Shown here: positions 7,661 to 16,122 of the stretch, piece by piece
Layout: the number at the start of each line of letters is the position of its first letter
Numbering within the stretch: position 1 is the stretch's first letter
From: Nitrospinales bacterium
Lineage (GTDB): Bacteria; Nitrospinota_A; UBA7883; JACRGQ01
Direction of reading: 5' to 3'
Assembly: GCA_023248615.1 (NCBI GenBank)
Contig: JAHFEI010000008.1
Span: 1 to 19,788 of the forward strand
Length of the DNA stretch: 19,788 nucleotides
The notes under the pieces: model-generated
Database searches by the model: none
The model's input: the letters and a program-made list of their open reading frames with translations, nothing else
What the model was told of the DNA's origin: nothing
Translations under genes and position numbers: made by a program

Positions 7661-8095
7661 TCAGTCGCCGGTGCTGGTTTCGCTACCAGGAACGCGGAAG
7701 TTAAAGCCCGCGCTTGCGGTGGCGTTCATAATGGTCGAGTAACCCCTTATCTTGCCGGCCGAGGAGCCGGTTATCAGGGCAATACCACGAATACTGGTGT
7801 CAAGCTGGGTGGTGGTTAGGGTGCCGGTTGCGGCCGGGCCTGCTGAGTTAGTGGAGAAGTTCCACATGGCACCCGCCGCCATCGTCCTGGTGGTGGAGCC
7901 GACAAGGGTGTTGCTCATGTTGTTAAAGGTGACGGTCGCCGTAACAGTATTGGCGGTGTCGGTATTCCGTATGTTGTAATAGGTTGCCCACGAACCTGCG
8001 GTGTTATGGTACCAGAAGCCTGTGTCGGCATTGGACGTACCGCTAAATACGACTGATGCGGCAATCGCAAACAGGAAAATCGCAATCTTCTTCAT
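7661..8095 (-). CDS. Small secreted protein, unknown function
   Basis: 144 residues. It starts at ATG 8095 behind an excellent Shine-Dalgarno (TGGAGGAT, 8-base spacing); a longer reading from TTG 8110 would put that site inside the gene. It has a Sec signal peptide (MKKIAIFLFAIAASVVFSGTSNA, cleavage near 23). The mature part starts DTGFWYHNTAGSWATYYNIRN and continues with alternating polar/hydrophobic stretches very rich in Thr, Ala, Ser and Asn (TVTATVTFNNMS, GSTTRTMAAGAMWNF). This suggests an all-beta extracellular or periplasmic domain. There is no cysteine, no lipobox and no LPXTG or PEP-CTERM-like sorting tail. I do not recognise the family. It is probably a single-gene transcript, ended by the hairpin at 7606-7635. 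Confidence 0.82.
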   Translation of the reverse strand: MKKIAIFLFAIAASVVFSGTSNADTGFWYHNTAGSWATYYNIRNTDTANTVTATVTFNNMSNTLVGSTTRTMAAGAMWNFSTNSAGPAATGTLTTTQLDTSIRGIALITGSSAGKIRGYSTIMNATASAGFNFRVPGSETSTGD

Positions 8096-8226
8096 TCGTA
8101 AATCCTCCAAAAAAATAAAATAAAAAAATAAAGCTGAATAATTTCTATCTAGCTAAGAACCTCTATTGATATAAGCTAACCGCCTTTCCCCCCACTCCAT
8201 TCATCACTTCGGTCCGATAAACATTG

Positions 8227-9453
8227 CTATTGCCAGCAGGTATCAATGCGGGCATCTCCCAATTTTTGGCGAACATGCTCCGTGACTTTTCTTCTGAACG
8301 CGCGCCTGTTTTTGACCCTAGACCAGCGATGTCGCTTGATTAGCGCATAACTTTTCTCCGGTAGCGGCGCCGGGAAATGGAAGTATCCGGATGCCAGCCG
8401 GTTGCCCCCAAGTAATGTCCAGAACTCGTCATACGCAGAGGCGAAATCCTGGGGGTGTGAAACGCTTCCGGTGGACACCTGCTTATCTGCGCTGATTCCC
8501 AGAATGTGTTTGATCTCCAAGGCCAAGGCAATTCCGCATAAAGCGGACATCAAAACACGCGGGATGCTGATATCGACCATTGATTTGGTCGCGAATTTTA
8601 CGAGATTATCCTGTCCTTTGAAGCCTTGGAGCCGGGTTACGAGAATGGCTGAGCCGGAATTATTTACCCCTACTAATCCAGCCGGAACGATGACAAAAGA
8701 CATGGCGTATATGCCAACTGCATTCATTTTAAAATACAGGGTCAATTCCCCTTCACGGTCGGTTGGGGATGAGGTGGTAAGGCAAATTTCCAACGATGAT
8801 GTTTCCGCATCCATTTCCCACACTACCGCTTGTCCGGTTACGATTTTGCTTAGAAAGGCCTGCGACAGGTGGCGAGGCAAGTATGCGTAATGGTTCAACA
8901 AGATTGCCGCGCGATCAGCTGTAGAAAAGTCTTTTGAATAGTTCTGCCTCGAAAACTTAAGAAAACGGGTCGGCAACTTTTGCCAAAAAGGTTGGCACTC
9001 ATCTACCACCAGTGCTTCAATAGCCTTGAAGGAATACCACGGGTGTTGGAGAAGCGTTCCGAATGCGATTGTGCACTGCCGGAGCGTGGGAATTCCCGCC
9101 TCCTCCCGCCGCTTTTTGGCATGGCTCCATATCATAATTGGCATGAACCGGATGGAGTGATAGGTATCGCGCAGTTGGCGCCACAAAGAGGGTGAGGTGC
9201 CGAGCCTATCCAGCATTTCCGGTAGGGCAACATCTGCAGGCCTTGCCGCATCTTGCGCACACACCAGTGCCTGTAACTTTTCCTCCGCCTGTTTTCGGGT
9301 AGCTATTTCGTTTTCCAAGAGTAAGGTATATTCCCTCAACGCTTTCTGGGCTTGGAGGAGTTTCTTTGTTATGGATTTGAATTTATCGTCAAGTCGCCCC
9401 ATCCCACCGTTACTGGTGGCCAGCGCTGTCACGTTAAAGTTGCTTTGTCCCAT
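8227..9453 (-). CDS. VirK/YbjX family (DUF535) protein with N-terminal coiled coil
   Basis: 408 residues. From about 95 on it follows the VirK/YbjX (DUF535) pattern: HPWYSFKAIEAL early, then GELTLYFKMNAVGIYAMSFVIVP, ILVTRLQGFKGQDNLVKFATKSM, LCGIALALEIKHILGISADKQVS, ASAYDEFWTLLGG and PEKSYALIKRHRWSR...RRAFRR near the end. The first ~90 residues are extra. A stretch at about 25-63 (LLQAQKALREYTLLLENEI, ATRKQAEEKLQAL) is a coiled coil very like the linker between PAS domains and kinase cores in sensor kinases. There is no signal peptide. The biochemical activity of the family is not settled; enterobacterial members are linked to virulence and antimicrobial-peptide resistance. ATG 9453 has GGAG about 9 bases upstream. 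The gene stands alone on its strand. Confidence 0.85.
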   Translation of the reverse strand: MGQSNFNVTALATSNGGMGRLDDKFKSITKKLLQAQKALREYTLLLENEIATRKQAEEKLQALVCAQDAARPADVALPEMLDRLGTSPSLWRQLRDTYHSIRFMPIMIWSHAKKRREEAGIPTLRQCTIAFGTLLQHPWYSFKAIEALVVDECQPFWQKLPTRFLKFSRQNYSKDFSTADRAAILLNHYAYLPRHLSQAFLSKIVTGQAVVWEMDAETSSLEICLTTSSPTDREGELTLYFKMNAVGIYAMSFVIVPAGLVGVNNSGSAILVTRLQGFKGQDNLVKFATKSMVDISIPRVLMSALCGIALALEIKHILGISADKQVSTGSVSHPQDFASAYDEFWTLLGGNRLASGYFHFPAPLPEKSYALIKRHRWSRVKNRRAFRRKVTEHVRQKLGDARIDTCWQ

Positions 9454-9805
9454 TTATTTATTCTCCGGCTCTACGAAGGTTATAAATCCAACTTAATTAG
9501 CCCAATAGTGCGCCAAGAAGTCATATATGTAAATACGCACAAGTATGTAGTTTTAAGAACCAAATGCGCCTAGGAGAGGTTTGATGCCGCCATTGCCAGC
9601 CTACTAGCCGGCTTAGCTATATTATTGAATATATACATGTTGAGGCCATGAGACTTTTCGCCAAATGGAGCCAATCTGGATAAGGGTAATTTTTGAAACG
9701 GATAGGAAAATATATTCCTGGCGTTGTTCCATAAGGTGGTAGCCATGACACAATTTTAACGGGGGGATTCAGGGAGGGCGGGACTGCGTTTGTTGTCCTG
9801 ACTGG
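9454..9805. other. Intergenic region between the VirK-family gene and the response regulator
   Basis: About 350 bp without a gene. The part next to the VirK-family start is AT-rich and contains TATAAC and other weak -10 candidates on the minus strand. There are two small palindromes, AGCCGGCT (near 9606-9613) and TATATT-attg-AATATA (9618-9633). No tRNA, convincing terminator or small gene is visible. Confidence 0.5.
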
Positions 9806-10453
9806 TTACAGGCTCGATTTGTATTTCATGGCGAACAGTAAAAGCGCGTTCCAGCCCTTCAACTCCAGTTTGGAGCATATATTCGCACGATGCCTTTGTA
9901 TTGTGCGGAAACTGACGCGCATATTCTTGGCAACCTGCTTGCTGGTCTTGCTTTGGGAGATGTGCTCCAGCACCTCTTTTTCCGTCTTGCTTAGCAATCC
10001 CAACAGCGCCATTTTATCCGCAAACTGGACGCCGGTTTTGGACCTATCCGCCACCATCCATGCAATGGACGGGCTAACATAAGTTTTTCCTTCCATAACA
10101 GATTCGAGGGCGGCAACGATGTCATCCGCAGTATTGTTCTTTAATACGTATCCCATCGCCCCTGCGGCCAAGGCTCCATTTATATAGTCAACATCCCGAT
10201 GCATGGATAAAATAACGATGGAGGTCTTAATGCCCGCATTTTTCACGCTCCGGCAAACCTCTATGCCATTTTGTCCCGGCATGCTGATGTCCAATACCGC
10301 GATATCCGGCTTCAGTTTGTTGATAAGGCCTATCGCATCCACCCCATTTCCGGCTTCTCCCACCACCTTGAATCCCCGCCCCTGCCTGATAATTTCGACT
10401 ATCCCAACGCGGAAAATAGGGTGGTCATCAGCTACCAGGACGGTGGGCTTCAT
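9806..10453 (-). CDS. Response regulator, NarL/FixJ (LuxR-type HTH) family
   Basis: 215 residues. The receiver domain (about 1-120) has the acidic pair D9-D10, the phospho-acceptor D55 in IAVLDISMPG, Ser in VILSMH at the usual Thr position, and K105 in GYVLKNN. The C-terminal LuxR-type helix-turn-helix (about 150-215) contains LLSKTEKEVLEHISQSKTSK and VSFRTIQRHRANICSKLEL, where the second helix contacts DNA. ATG 10453 has AAGG about 9 bases upstream. The gene lies 100 bp after the sensor kinase on the same strand, its probable partner. Targets are unknown. The secreted-protein, VirK-family and flagellin genes just downstream are candidates by position only. Confidence 0.95.
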   Translation of the reverse strand: MKPTVLVADDHPIFRVGIVEIIRQGRGFKVVGEAGNGVDAIGLINKLKPDIAVLDISMPGQNGIEVCRSVKNAGIKTSIVILSMHRDVDYINGALAAGAMGYVLKNNTADDIVAALESVMEGKTYVSPSIAWMVADRSKTGVQFADKMALLGLLSKTEKEVLEHISQSKTSKQVAKNMRVSFRTIQRHRANICSKLELKGWNALLLFAMKYKSSL

Positions 10454-10553
10454 CTGGTATACCTTCTGCCATCCGATACCTTCCGCAGGATTTCGGTAGT
10501 AAGCATCGTGCCGCCAAACGTATTAAACCGTTTCTTTTTGATATCGCCTCCCG

Positions 10554-12449
10554 CTACACAACCGAAGAATTGCACGCGCAATCCGGGTCGGGACAACGCA
10601 CCAACGGCAATTCCACGTAGAAGGCGCTTCCCTTGCCCCCAGCCGATTCCGCCTTAAGTGAACCGCCCATCGCTTTCGCGATTTCGTTGCTCAGGGGAAG
10701 CCCCAGCCCGGTGCCTTTTTCCCCAGCAGTTCCGGGGTGGGAAACATTGTGCCCATAATCAAAAAGTGTGGCAAGGACATCAGGCTCGATCCCTATGCCG
10801 GTATCCGCCACGACGATGGTGGAGGGATGCTCCTTCGGCATGGATACTGTTATTTCGTCTCCCGCACTGCAAAACTTCACGGCGTTAGTAAGGAGGTTTT
10901 GCACTATTCGGGAGAGCAGTAGCGGGTCGGCAAATACATGCGAGTTTTTGGGTACGTTATTGATGACCTTTATGCCTTTTCCCTTCGCTCGGGACTCCAC
11001 CGCCATAATGGTTTGCACGGCAATAAAATAGGTGTCCACAAATTCGCATTGGGGAGTTATCCTGCCGGTTTGGAACATGCCTATATCCAGCAACCCATCA
11101 ATAAGATTATTCAGGTTCCAGCAGGATTCGATGGCTGAGGCCAAGTTTTCCCTTGCTACTTTGGGAAGCTGGTTAGCATCGCGAGAAAGGGTTAATTTCA
11201 AGGTGGCATAAATATTTGTGATGGGGCTTTTAAGGTCATGCGATACCAGAGAAACGAATTTGTCCTTCAGTTTCGTAGCTTCCTCGGCTTTTTCCTTTTC
11301 GTTCTTAAGCTGGATTGCGTACTGGTTCAGCGATGAATTGGCGCGGCTGACCTGTTCAGCCATCAAATTGAAACTTTCTGCCAAGCGTGCGATTTCGTCA
11401 TTCCCCGTTACCGCCAGCTTTACGTCAAGATTCCCGTTTCTGATCTCCCTTGTTCCCCTTTCCAGTTCGGCAATTGGTTTTGAAACGGTGCGCGAAAATA
11501 TCAACATCCCGATACTACTCGCCAGCCCCAAAAATAGCAGGATACCTTTCAACTTGTTTTCCAAATCCTTGGATGAAGCAAGTACTATCTCCGCCGGTAG
11601 GTGTATCAGCAACGTCCAGCCATTTCCCTTAAACTCCTTATAGCCGCGCTGGGAAGACCAGACCAACATCTCATCCTTGCCGTTTTGACGCTTCATCGTT
11701 CTGCTATCAAGCCAATTGTCCTTCTGTAAATGCTTCTCGATGAACTCCCAATCGGCAACGGTGTCCTTCAGAATGCCATTTTGGTTGTGGTTGGAGTAAA
11801 GGATGACTCCATCCTTGTTAACCATGTCCACCTTCATAAGGCCCTGCTTGACCATGGCCTTATCAACCGGATGTACGCCGCCAGCCAGTTCCGTAATGTC
11901 GTTAAAGTGATCCCCGCTTGTCCTTGCGACAAAAACGCCTATGGGCTTTCCCGTCTCATCCTTGATTACCTGTGCAAAATGAAACTGCGGAGTTTTAGCG
12001 GACTCGGAAGTATACATGTCGAATACACGGTCTTTTCCGGCCTCAATCTCCGGCCAGTATTCATCTAGCCCATGGCGCTTGCCAATATCTAGCCCAAGGG
12101 TATCCACTAATCGCACCCGATCCATATCGAAAAACGAAAATGATGTAAAAAAGTCGCTTCGCTCCAACAACCCCTTCAAAGTTGAGGCAAGAGGTTCAGT
12201 CGAACGTTTTTTGGCGGCTTCTTTAAACTCATTCAACCGGACTGTTTTGAAGTTAGTAAGTCCCCGCATCCTTAGGTACAGGATGCGGTCAATCTTATCC
12301 ATGGCGTTAAAAGCCTGCTCCTCCAGCTTATCCCCTATCTCATCCTCCAATATCTTATTGGTTGCAACCGTCCCGGTGTAATTGGCGATGACGCTAACAG
12401 CCAGGAAAATACCTGCGAACAATAATGTTAATTTCGTCGCGAACTTCAT
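10554..12449 (-). CDS. Membrane sensor histidine kinase (double Cache-like, HAMP, HisKA, HATPase)
   Basis: 631 residues. One membrane helix (about 7-27) is followed by a large extracytoplasmic domain (about 30-295) with features of double Cache/PAS-like sensors (FDMDRVRLVDTLG, FHFAQVIKDETGKPIGVFVART, MVNKDGVILYSN). A second helix (about 301-320), a HAMP domain (about 320-372) and a coiled coil follow. The dimerisation helix carries the phospho-acceptor H404 (FVSLVSHDLKSPITN). The ATPase domain has an N box with N522, DTGIG (549-553) and GEKGTGLGLPL (576-586). The protein ends in a short Cys-rich tail (C619, C624, C626) not usual for the family. ATG 12449 lies 86 bp from rlmB. A TATACT on the minus strand in that gap is a possible -10. 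The ligand is unknown; Cache domains usually bind small metabolites. Confidence 0.95.
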   Translation of the reverse strand: MKFATKLTLLFAGIFLAVSVIANYTGTVATNKILEDEIGDKLEEQAFNAMDKIDRILYLRMRGLTNFKTVRLNEFKEAAKKRSTEPLASTLKGLLERSDFFTSFSFFDMDRVRLVDTLGLDIGKRHGLDEYWPEIEAGKDRVFDMYTSESAKTPQFHFAQVIKDETGKPIGVFVARTSGDHFNDITELAGGVHPVDKAMVKQGLMKVDMVNKDGVILYSNHNQNGILKDTVADWEFIEKHLQKDNWLDSRTMKRQNGKDEMLVWSSQRGYKEFKGNGWTLLIHLPAEIVLASSKDLENKLKGILLFLGLASSIGMLIFSRTVSKPIAELERGTREIRNGNLDVKLAVTGNDEIARLAESFNLMAEQVSRANSSLNQYAIQLKNEKEKAEEATKLKDKFVSLVSHDLKSPITNIYATLKLTLSRDANQLPKVARENLASAIESCWNLNNLIDGLLDIGMFQTGRITPQCEFVDTYFIAVQTIMAVESRAKGKGIKVINNVPKNSHVFADPLLLSRIVQNLLTNAVKFCSAGDEITVSMPKEHPSTIVVADTGIGIEPDVLATLFDYGHNVSHPGTAGEKGTGLGLPLSNEIAKAMGGSLKAESAGGKGSAFYVELPLVRCPDPDCACNSSVV

Positions 12450-12535
12450 TTAACCCCGGTTTCTCCCATTTGTACCCCAGTATATATGATTTTGACCGGC
12501 AAGGGGGGCGAGGCTTCTGCGGAACGGCTGTGGGT

Positions 12536-13273
12536 TTAGTGGCGCATCTTTTTTGAGACTTCGTAGAAGAATACGGCGGAGGCCACCGATACGTTCAGCG
12601 ATTCCACCTTGCCATAAAGCGGTATGCTTATCGCCTCGTCGCAATTTTTTCGCACCAGCGGGCGCACTCCTTTTCCCTCGGAGCCTACCACGATGGCAAG
12701 AGGGAACATCGGCGTGAAATCCGGCAACTGTTTTTCGCCATCCGCTTCTGCCGCCACGATATGGAACCCCTCGCGGCGCAGTTGGCGCAATGTTTCCGCG
12801 ATATTCGTAACGCGGCAAAAATCCATATGCTCCGTCGCTCCCGCCGCAGTTTTCACTACGGTGGAGTTGATGTCGCAACTCCTGTCTTTCGGATAGATGG
12901 CGCCCGCCATGCCGAACGCTTCGGCGGAACGCAGTATAGCCCCGAAATTGTGCGGGTCTTCTATGGAATCCATCACCACCACAACGGGCGTGGGGCTTTT
13001 GGATTTCACCATATCAATGAAAAAATCCAAGTCGTACGGCTGTACCGGTTCCACCACCGCAAGTATCCCCTGGTGCATGCCGTTTTGCGTGCGCTGATCC
13101 AGTTGGTGCGTGCTGGCGGTTTTAAGCGCGATGCCTTTTTTCTGGGCCAATTCCAGCACATCTTTCAGCCGCTGGTCTGCCTGCAAAACGTAGAAAATGG
13201 ATTCCACCTTCCGCCTGCCGGCTTTCAAAACTTCCATCACCGGATGCCTGCCGAACACGACTTCTTTTGCCAT
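12536..13273 (-). CDS. rlmB: 23S rRNA (guanosine-2'-O-)-methyltransferase RlmB (SpoU/TrmH family)
   Basis: 245 residues, normal length. The N-terminal RNA-binding domain starts VVFGRHPVMEVL. The SPOUT catalytic domain has motif 1 at DPHNFGAILRSAEAFG (106-121, with N109 and R115), motif 2 at IVVGSEGKGVR (194-204) and motif 3 at ISIPLYGKVESLNVSVASAV (215-234), which form the knotted SAM site. By family it methylates the 2'-OH of a guanosine in the peptidyl-transferase region of 23S rRNA (G2251 in E. coli). ATG 13273 has GGAG 7 bases upstream and the gene follows cysS after 15 bp, so it is the last gene of ispF-gltX-cysS-rlmB. Other TrmH-family specificities cannot be excluded, but context and N-domain favour RlmB. 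Confidence 0.92.
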   Translation of the reverse strand: MAKEVVFGRHPVMEVLKAGRRKVESIFYVLQADQRLKDVLELAQKKGIALKTASTHQLDQRTQNGMHQGILAVVEPVQPYDLDFFIDMVKSKSPTPVVVVMDSIEDPHNFGAILRSAEAFGMAGAIYPKDRSCDINSTVVKTAAGATEHMDFCRVTNIAETLRQLRREGFHIVAAEADGEKQLPDFTPMFPLAIVVGSEGKGVRPLVRKNCDEAISIPLYGKVESLNVSVASAVFFYEVSKKMRH

Positions 13274-13288
13274 TGTTTCTCCGGTTGC

Positions 13289-14719
13289 CTAACGTGCCAG
13301 AATAGACCAGTCAGTCCCTTTTGGCGAGTCTTTCAGTTCAATCCCTTTTTCCGTAAGTTCGTTGCGTATCCTGTCCGCTTCCGCGAAGTCTTTGGCTTTT
13401 CGTGCGTCTATCCGTTTTTGGATAAGGGATTCTATCGCCTCCTCGGACATGCCTATCTCAGCCGCCCGTTTTTTTCGCGTCAGGTTGAGATACTGTTCGG
13501 CGGGGCGGTTGAAAATACCCAGCACCCCTCCAATTTCCATCAGCGCAGCAAACAGGGAGGCGGCTTTTTTTACATCGCCCTTTTTACGCTCTATCAGGTC
13601 GCACTCCGCGTTGAGGGAGTTTACTGTCTCGCTCAAAACGGCCATGGCGGTGGCGGAGTTGAAATCGTCCTCTAGCGCTTGCGTGAAATCCGCTTCCATT
13701 TCCGGCGGCATTTCGCCTTTGGTCCCAGCCAGCATTTTTTCGGCGCGGTGCGCCACGGCGTACAGCCTGTCGAGATGGTGTTCCGCCTCGGCCAGGTATC
13801 CGTCCGCAAAGTCTATCGGCGAGCGGTAATGTGTGCCAAGCAGGTACAGCCGCACCGCCTCCGGATCGAACTTTTGCGTCACTTCCCGTATGGTGAAGAA
13901 GTTTCCCAGCGACTTGCTCATCTTTTCCTTGTTGATGTTCACGAAGCCGTTGTGCATCCAGTAGCGCACCGGCGGTTTGCCACAGGCCCCGTGCGACTGC
14001 GCTATTTCATTTTCGTGGTGCGGGAATACCAGGTCTTTGCCGCCGCCGTGGATATCGAACACTTCCCCCAGCAGTTCCCTGCCCATGGCGGAGCATTCGA
14101 TATGCCATCCGGGGCGACCCTCGCCCCAGGGCGATGGCCATTTCGGCTCGCCCGGCTTTGCCGCTTTCCAAAGCGCAAAATCCAGCGGGTCGTTTTTCGA
14201 TTCGTTTACCGCCACGCGTGCGCCAGATAGAAGGTCGTCCAGGTTGCGTTTCGACAGTTTCCCGTATTCCGGGAAACGGTTTACGGAAAAGAAAACGTCG
14301 CCGCCAGCCTGGTATGCCAGCCCTTTGGCGATGAGGGTTTTAATTATTTCCTGCATTTGCGGTATGTACTGCGTGGCCCGTGGCTCGTGTGTGGGGCGCT
14401 TCAGGAAAAGTGAATCCATGTCTTCGTAAAATGCGTCGATGTTTTCCTTTACCAACTCGTCACAGGAGATTTCCCGCTCGGCGGCGCGGTTGATTATCTT
14501 GTCATCCACGTCTGTGAAGTTGCGCACATATGTCACCTTATATCCGAGGTAGGAGAGGGCGCGGAACACGAAGTCGAACGCCACGCCAGCCCGCGCATGC
14601 CCTATGTGGCAACGGTCGTACACGGTAACACCGCAGACGTACATTTGCACTTCCCCATCTTTCAGCGGGACGAAGGCTTCTTTTTGCCCGCTAATCGAGT
14701 TGTAAATCCTAAGGCTCAT
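13289..14719 (-). CDS. cysS: Cysteine--tRNA ligase
   Basis: 476 residues, full length. The class I signature HIGH is at 38-41 (DRCHIGHAR) and KMSKS at 266-270. The zinc ligands that select cysteine are all present: C29 (YVCGVTVYD), C209 (WHIECSAMG), H234 and E238 (PHHENEIAQ). The DALR-type anticodon region and the C-terminal helical tail (SLIQKRIDARKAKDFAEADRIR) follow. It charges tRNA-Cys in the cytosol. Its ATG overlaps the gltX stop (ATGA at 14716-14719), so it is co-translated with gltX. Confidence 0.97.
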   Translation of the reverse strand: MSLRIYNSISGQKEAFVPLKDGEVQMYVCGVTVYDRCHIGHARAGVAFDFVFRALSYLGYKVTYVRNFTDVDDKIINRAAEREISCDELVKENIDAFYEDMDSLFLKRPTHEPRATQYIPQMQEIIKTLIAKGLAYQAGGDVFFSVNRFPEYGKLSKRNLDDLLSGARVAVNESKNDPLDFALWKAAKPGEPKWPSPWGEGRPGWHIECSAMGRELLGEVFDIHGGGKDLVFPHHENEIAQSHGACGKPPVRYWMHNGFVNINKEKMSKSLGNFFTIREVTQKFDPEAVRLYLLGTHYRSPIDFADGYLAEAEHHLDRLYAVAHRAEKMLAGTKGEMPPEMEADFTQALEDDFNSATAMAVLSETVNSLNAECDLIERKKGDVKKAASLFAALMEIGGVLGIFNRPAEQYLNLTRKKRAAEIGMSEEAIESLIQKRIDARKAKDFAEADRIRNELTEKGIELKDSPKGTDWSILAR

Positions 14720-16122
14720 TTTCCAAGGTACTCCATAAATTGTTTCAGGCGGCTCTCCCTTTCTTCCGGTGAGAGGAAATCGTACAGCTTTTTCAGTTCC
14801 GGCCCGTGTAGCCTTCCCGATAGGGCGGCGCGTATGGGCATGTAAAGCGCCTTTCCTTTCGCGCCTGTTTGGCGGGAAACGGCATTGGCGGCCTCTTTAA
14901 AATCTTCATGCGTAGCCATTGGCAAAAAGGCGGCAACAACTTCCGTGGCGGGGTATGCGGAAAGTTCCTGCTTTACCCTCGCTTCCACGGAGAACGAAAG
15001 GAACGGCTCTGTTTCCGCATCCAGCCCGTCTAGCCGCGATATGTTTTCCCGCGCCGCCGAAAGGAGTGACAGCTTTTTTTCGAGGGACAGGTTTTCAAAC
15101 GCGGCGGCGTTATTTTTTATGAAACGCTTTCCGTACGCCAGAAGCCTCTCCGGCTCCGTGTGCAGGATTTTGTGCTTGTTCAGCCAATCCAGCTTTTGCA
15201 GGTTGTAATGCGAGGCGCGCAGGGTAACATCTTCCAGCGAGAAACTATTTATCATCTCTTCCACCGTCATGTCGTCCTTGTTGTCCTTCGGGTGCCAGCC
15301 CATCAGCACCATAAACACAAGCACCGATTCCGGAAGGTACCCTCCTTCTATAAGGTCGTGGAAGGACGAGTGGCTATGCCGCTTGCTGAGTTTCGTGCCA
15401 TCTTCCGCCAGTATTATCGGCAGGTGTGCGTACATCGGCGGCGAATAACCCATGGCCGCCATCAGCAGTATCTGTTTTGGGGTATTGCTCATATGGTCTT
15501 CGCCACGGATGACGTGCGATATTTTCATTAGGGCATCATCAATGGATGCGGCGAAGTTATAGGTCGCAGTCCCGTCAGAGCGCACCGCTATGAAATCACC
15601 CAGTAGCCGCAGGTTGACGGTAGTCTCGCCACGGATTGCGTCGGTATAGGCCAGGGTATCGCCGGTAATCCTGAAGCGCAACGAATGCGGTTCCTTTGCC
15701 GCACGCTCTTTGCGTTCCGTTTCGTCCAGTTTTGCGCAACGCCCGGCGTATATTGGCGGGCGGCCACGTTTTTCGGCGGCTTTACGATCCTGCTCCAACT
15801 GTTCGTCGGTGCAAAAACATGGGTACAGGTTTCCCTTTGCCAGCAGGGGCGCAACCATGCCCGAATAGATTTCCGTGCGTTGTGATTGGTAGTACGGCCC
15901 CTCGTCCCAGCCTATTCCCAGCCAGCGCAGGGAATCTATTATTTCCTGCGAGTATTCTTCGGCGCTCCGTTCCACATCGGTATCTTCTATGCGCAGGACG
16001 AACTTTCCGCCCATCTTGGCGGCGAAAAGCCAGTTGAATACCGCAGTGCGCATATTCCCCGCGTGTAGCCTGCCAGTGGGGGAGGGGGCGAATCGGACAC
16101 GTATCTCTTTCGTAGGACTCAT
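14716..16122 (-). CDS. gltX: Glutamate--tRNA ligase
   Basis: 468 residues. The catalytic fold starts VRFAPSPTGRLH and the HIGH motif is degenerate: HAGN at 20-23 (GRLHAGNMRTAVFNW). FVLRIEDTD (41-49) binds glutamate. The insert has a CxC plus distal Cys (C102, C104, C129) as in zinc-binding bacterial GluRS. KLSKR (244-248) is the second ATP signature. The C-terminal anticodon-binding helical domain is complete. It is a cytosolic enzyme that attaches Glu to tRNA-Glu; whether it also misacylates tRNA-Gln cannot be told from the visible sequence. It overlaps ispF by 4 bp (ATGA at 16119-16122) and cysS by 4 bp. AGGA lies 7 bases before ATG 16122. Confidence 0.95.
   Translation of the reverse strand: MSPTKEIRVRFAPSPTGRLHAGNMRTAVFNWLFAAKMGGKFVLRIEDTDVERSAEEYSQEIIDSLRWLGIGWDEGPYYQSQRTEIYSGMVAPLLAKGNLYPCFCTDEQLEQDRKAAEKRGRPPIYAGRCAKLDETERKERAAKEPHSLRFRITGDTLAYTDAIRGETTVNLRLLGDFIAVRSDGTATYNFAASIDDALMKISHVIRGEDHMSNTPKQILLMAAMGYSPPMYAHLPIILAEDGTKLSKRHSHSSFHDLIEGGYLPESVLVFMVLMGWHPKDNKDDMTVEEMINSFSLEDVTLRASHYNLQKLDWLNKHKILHTEPERLLAYGKRFIKNNAAAFENLSLEKKLSLLSAARENISRLDGLDAETEPFLSFSVEARVKQELSAYPATEVVAAFLPMATHEDFKEAANAVSRQTGAKGKALYMPIRAALSGRLHGPELKKLYDFLSPEERESRLKQFMEYLGK

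Noticed and set aside
12761..13675. 304-codon plus-strand open frame
   Set aside because: It is antisense to rlmB and cysS and rich in Phe, His and Arg from reverse reading of conserved genes.
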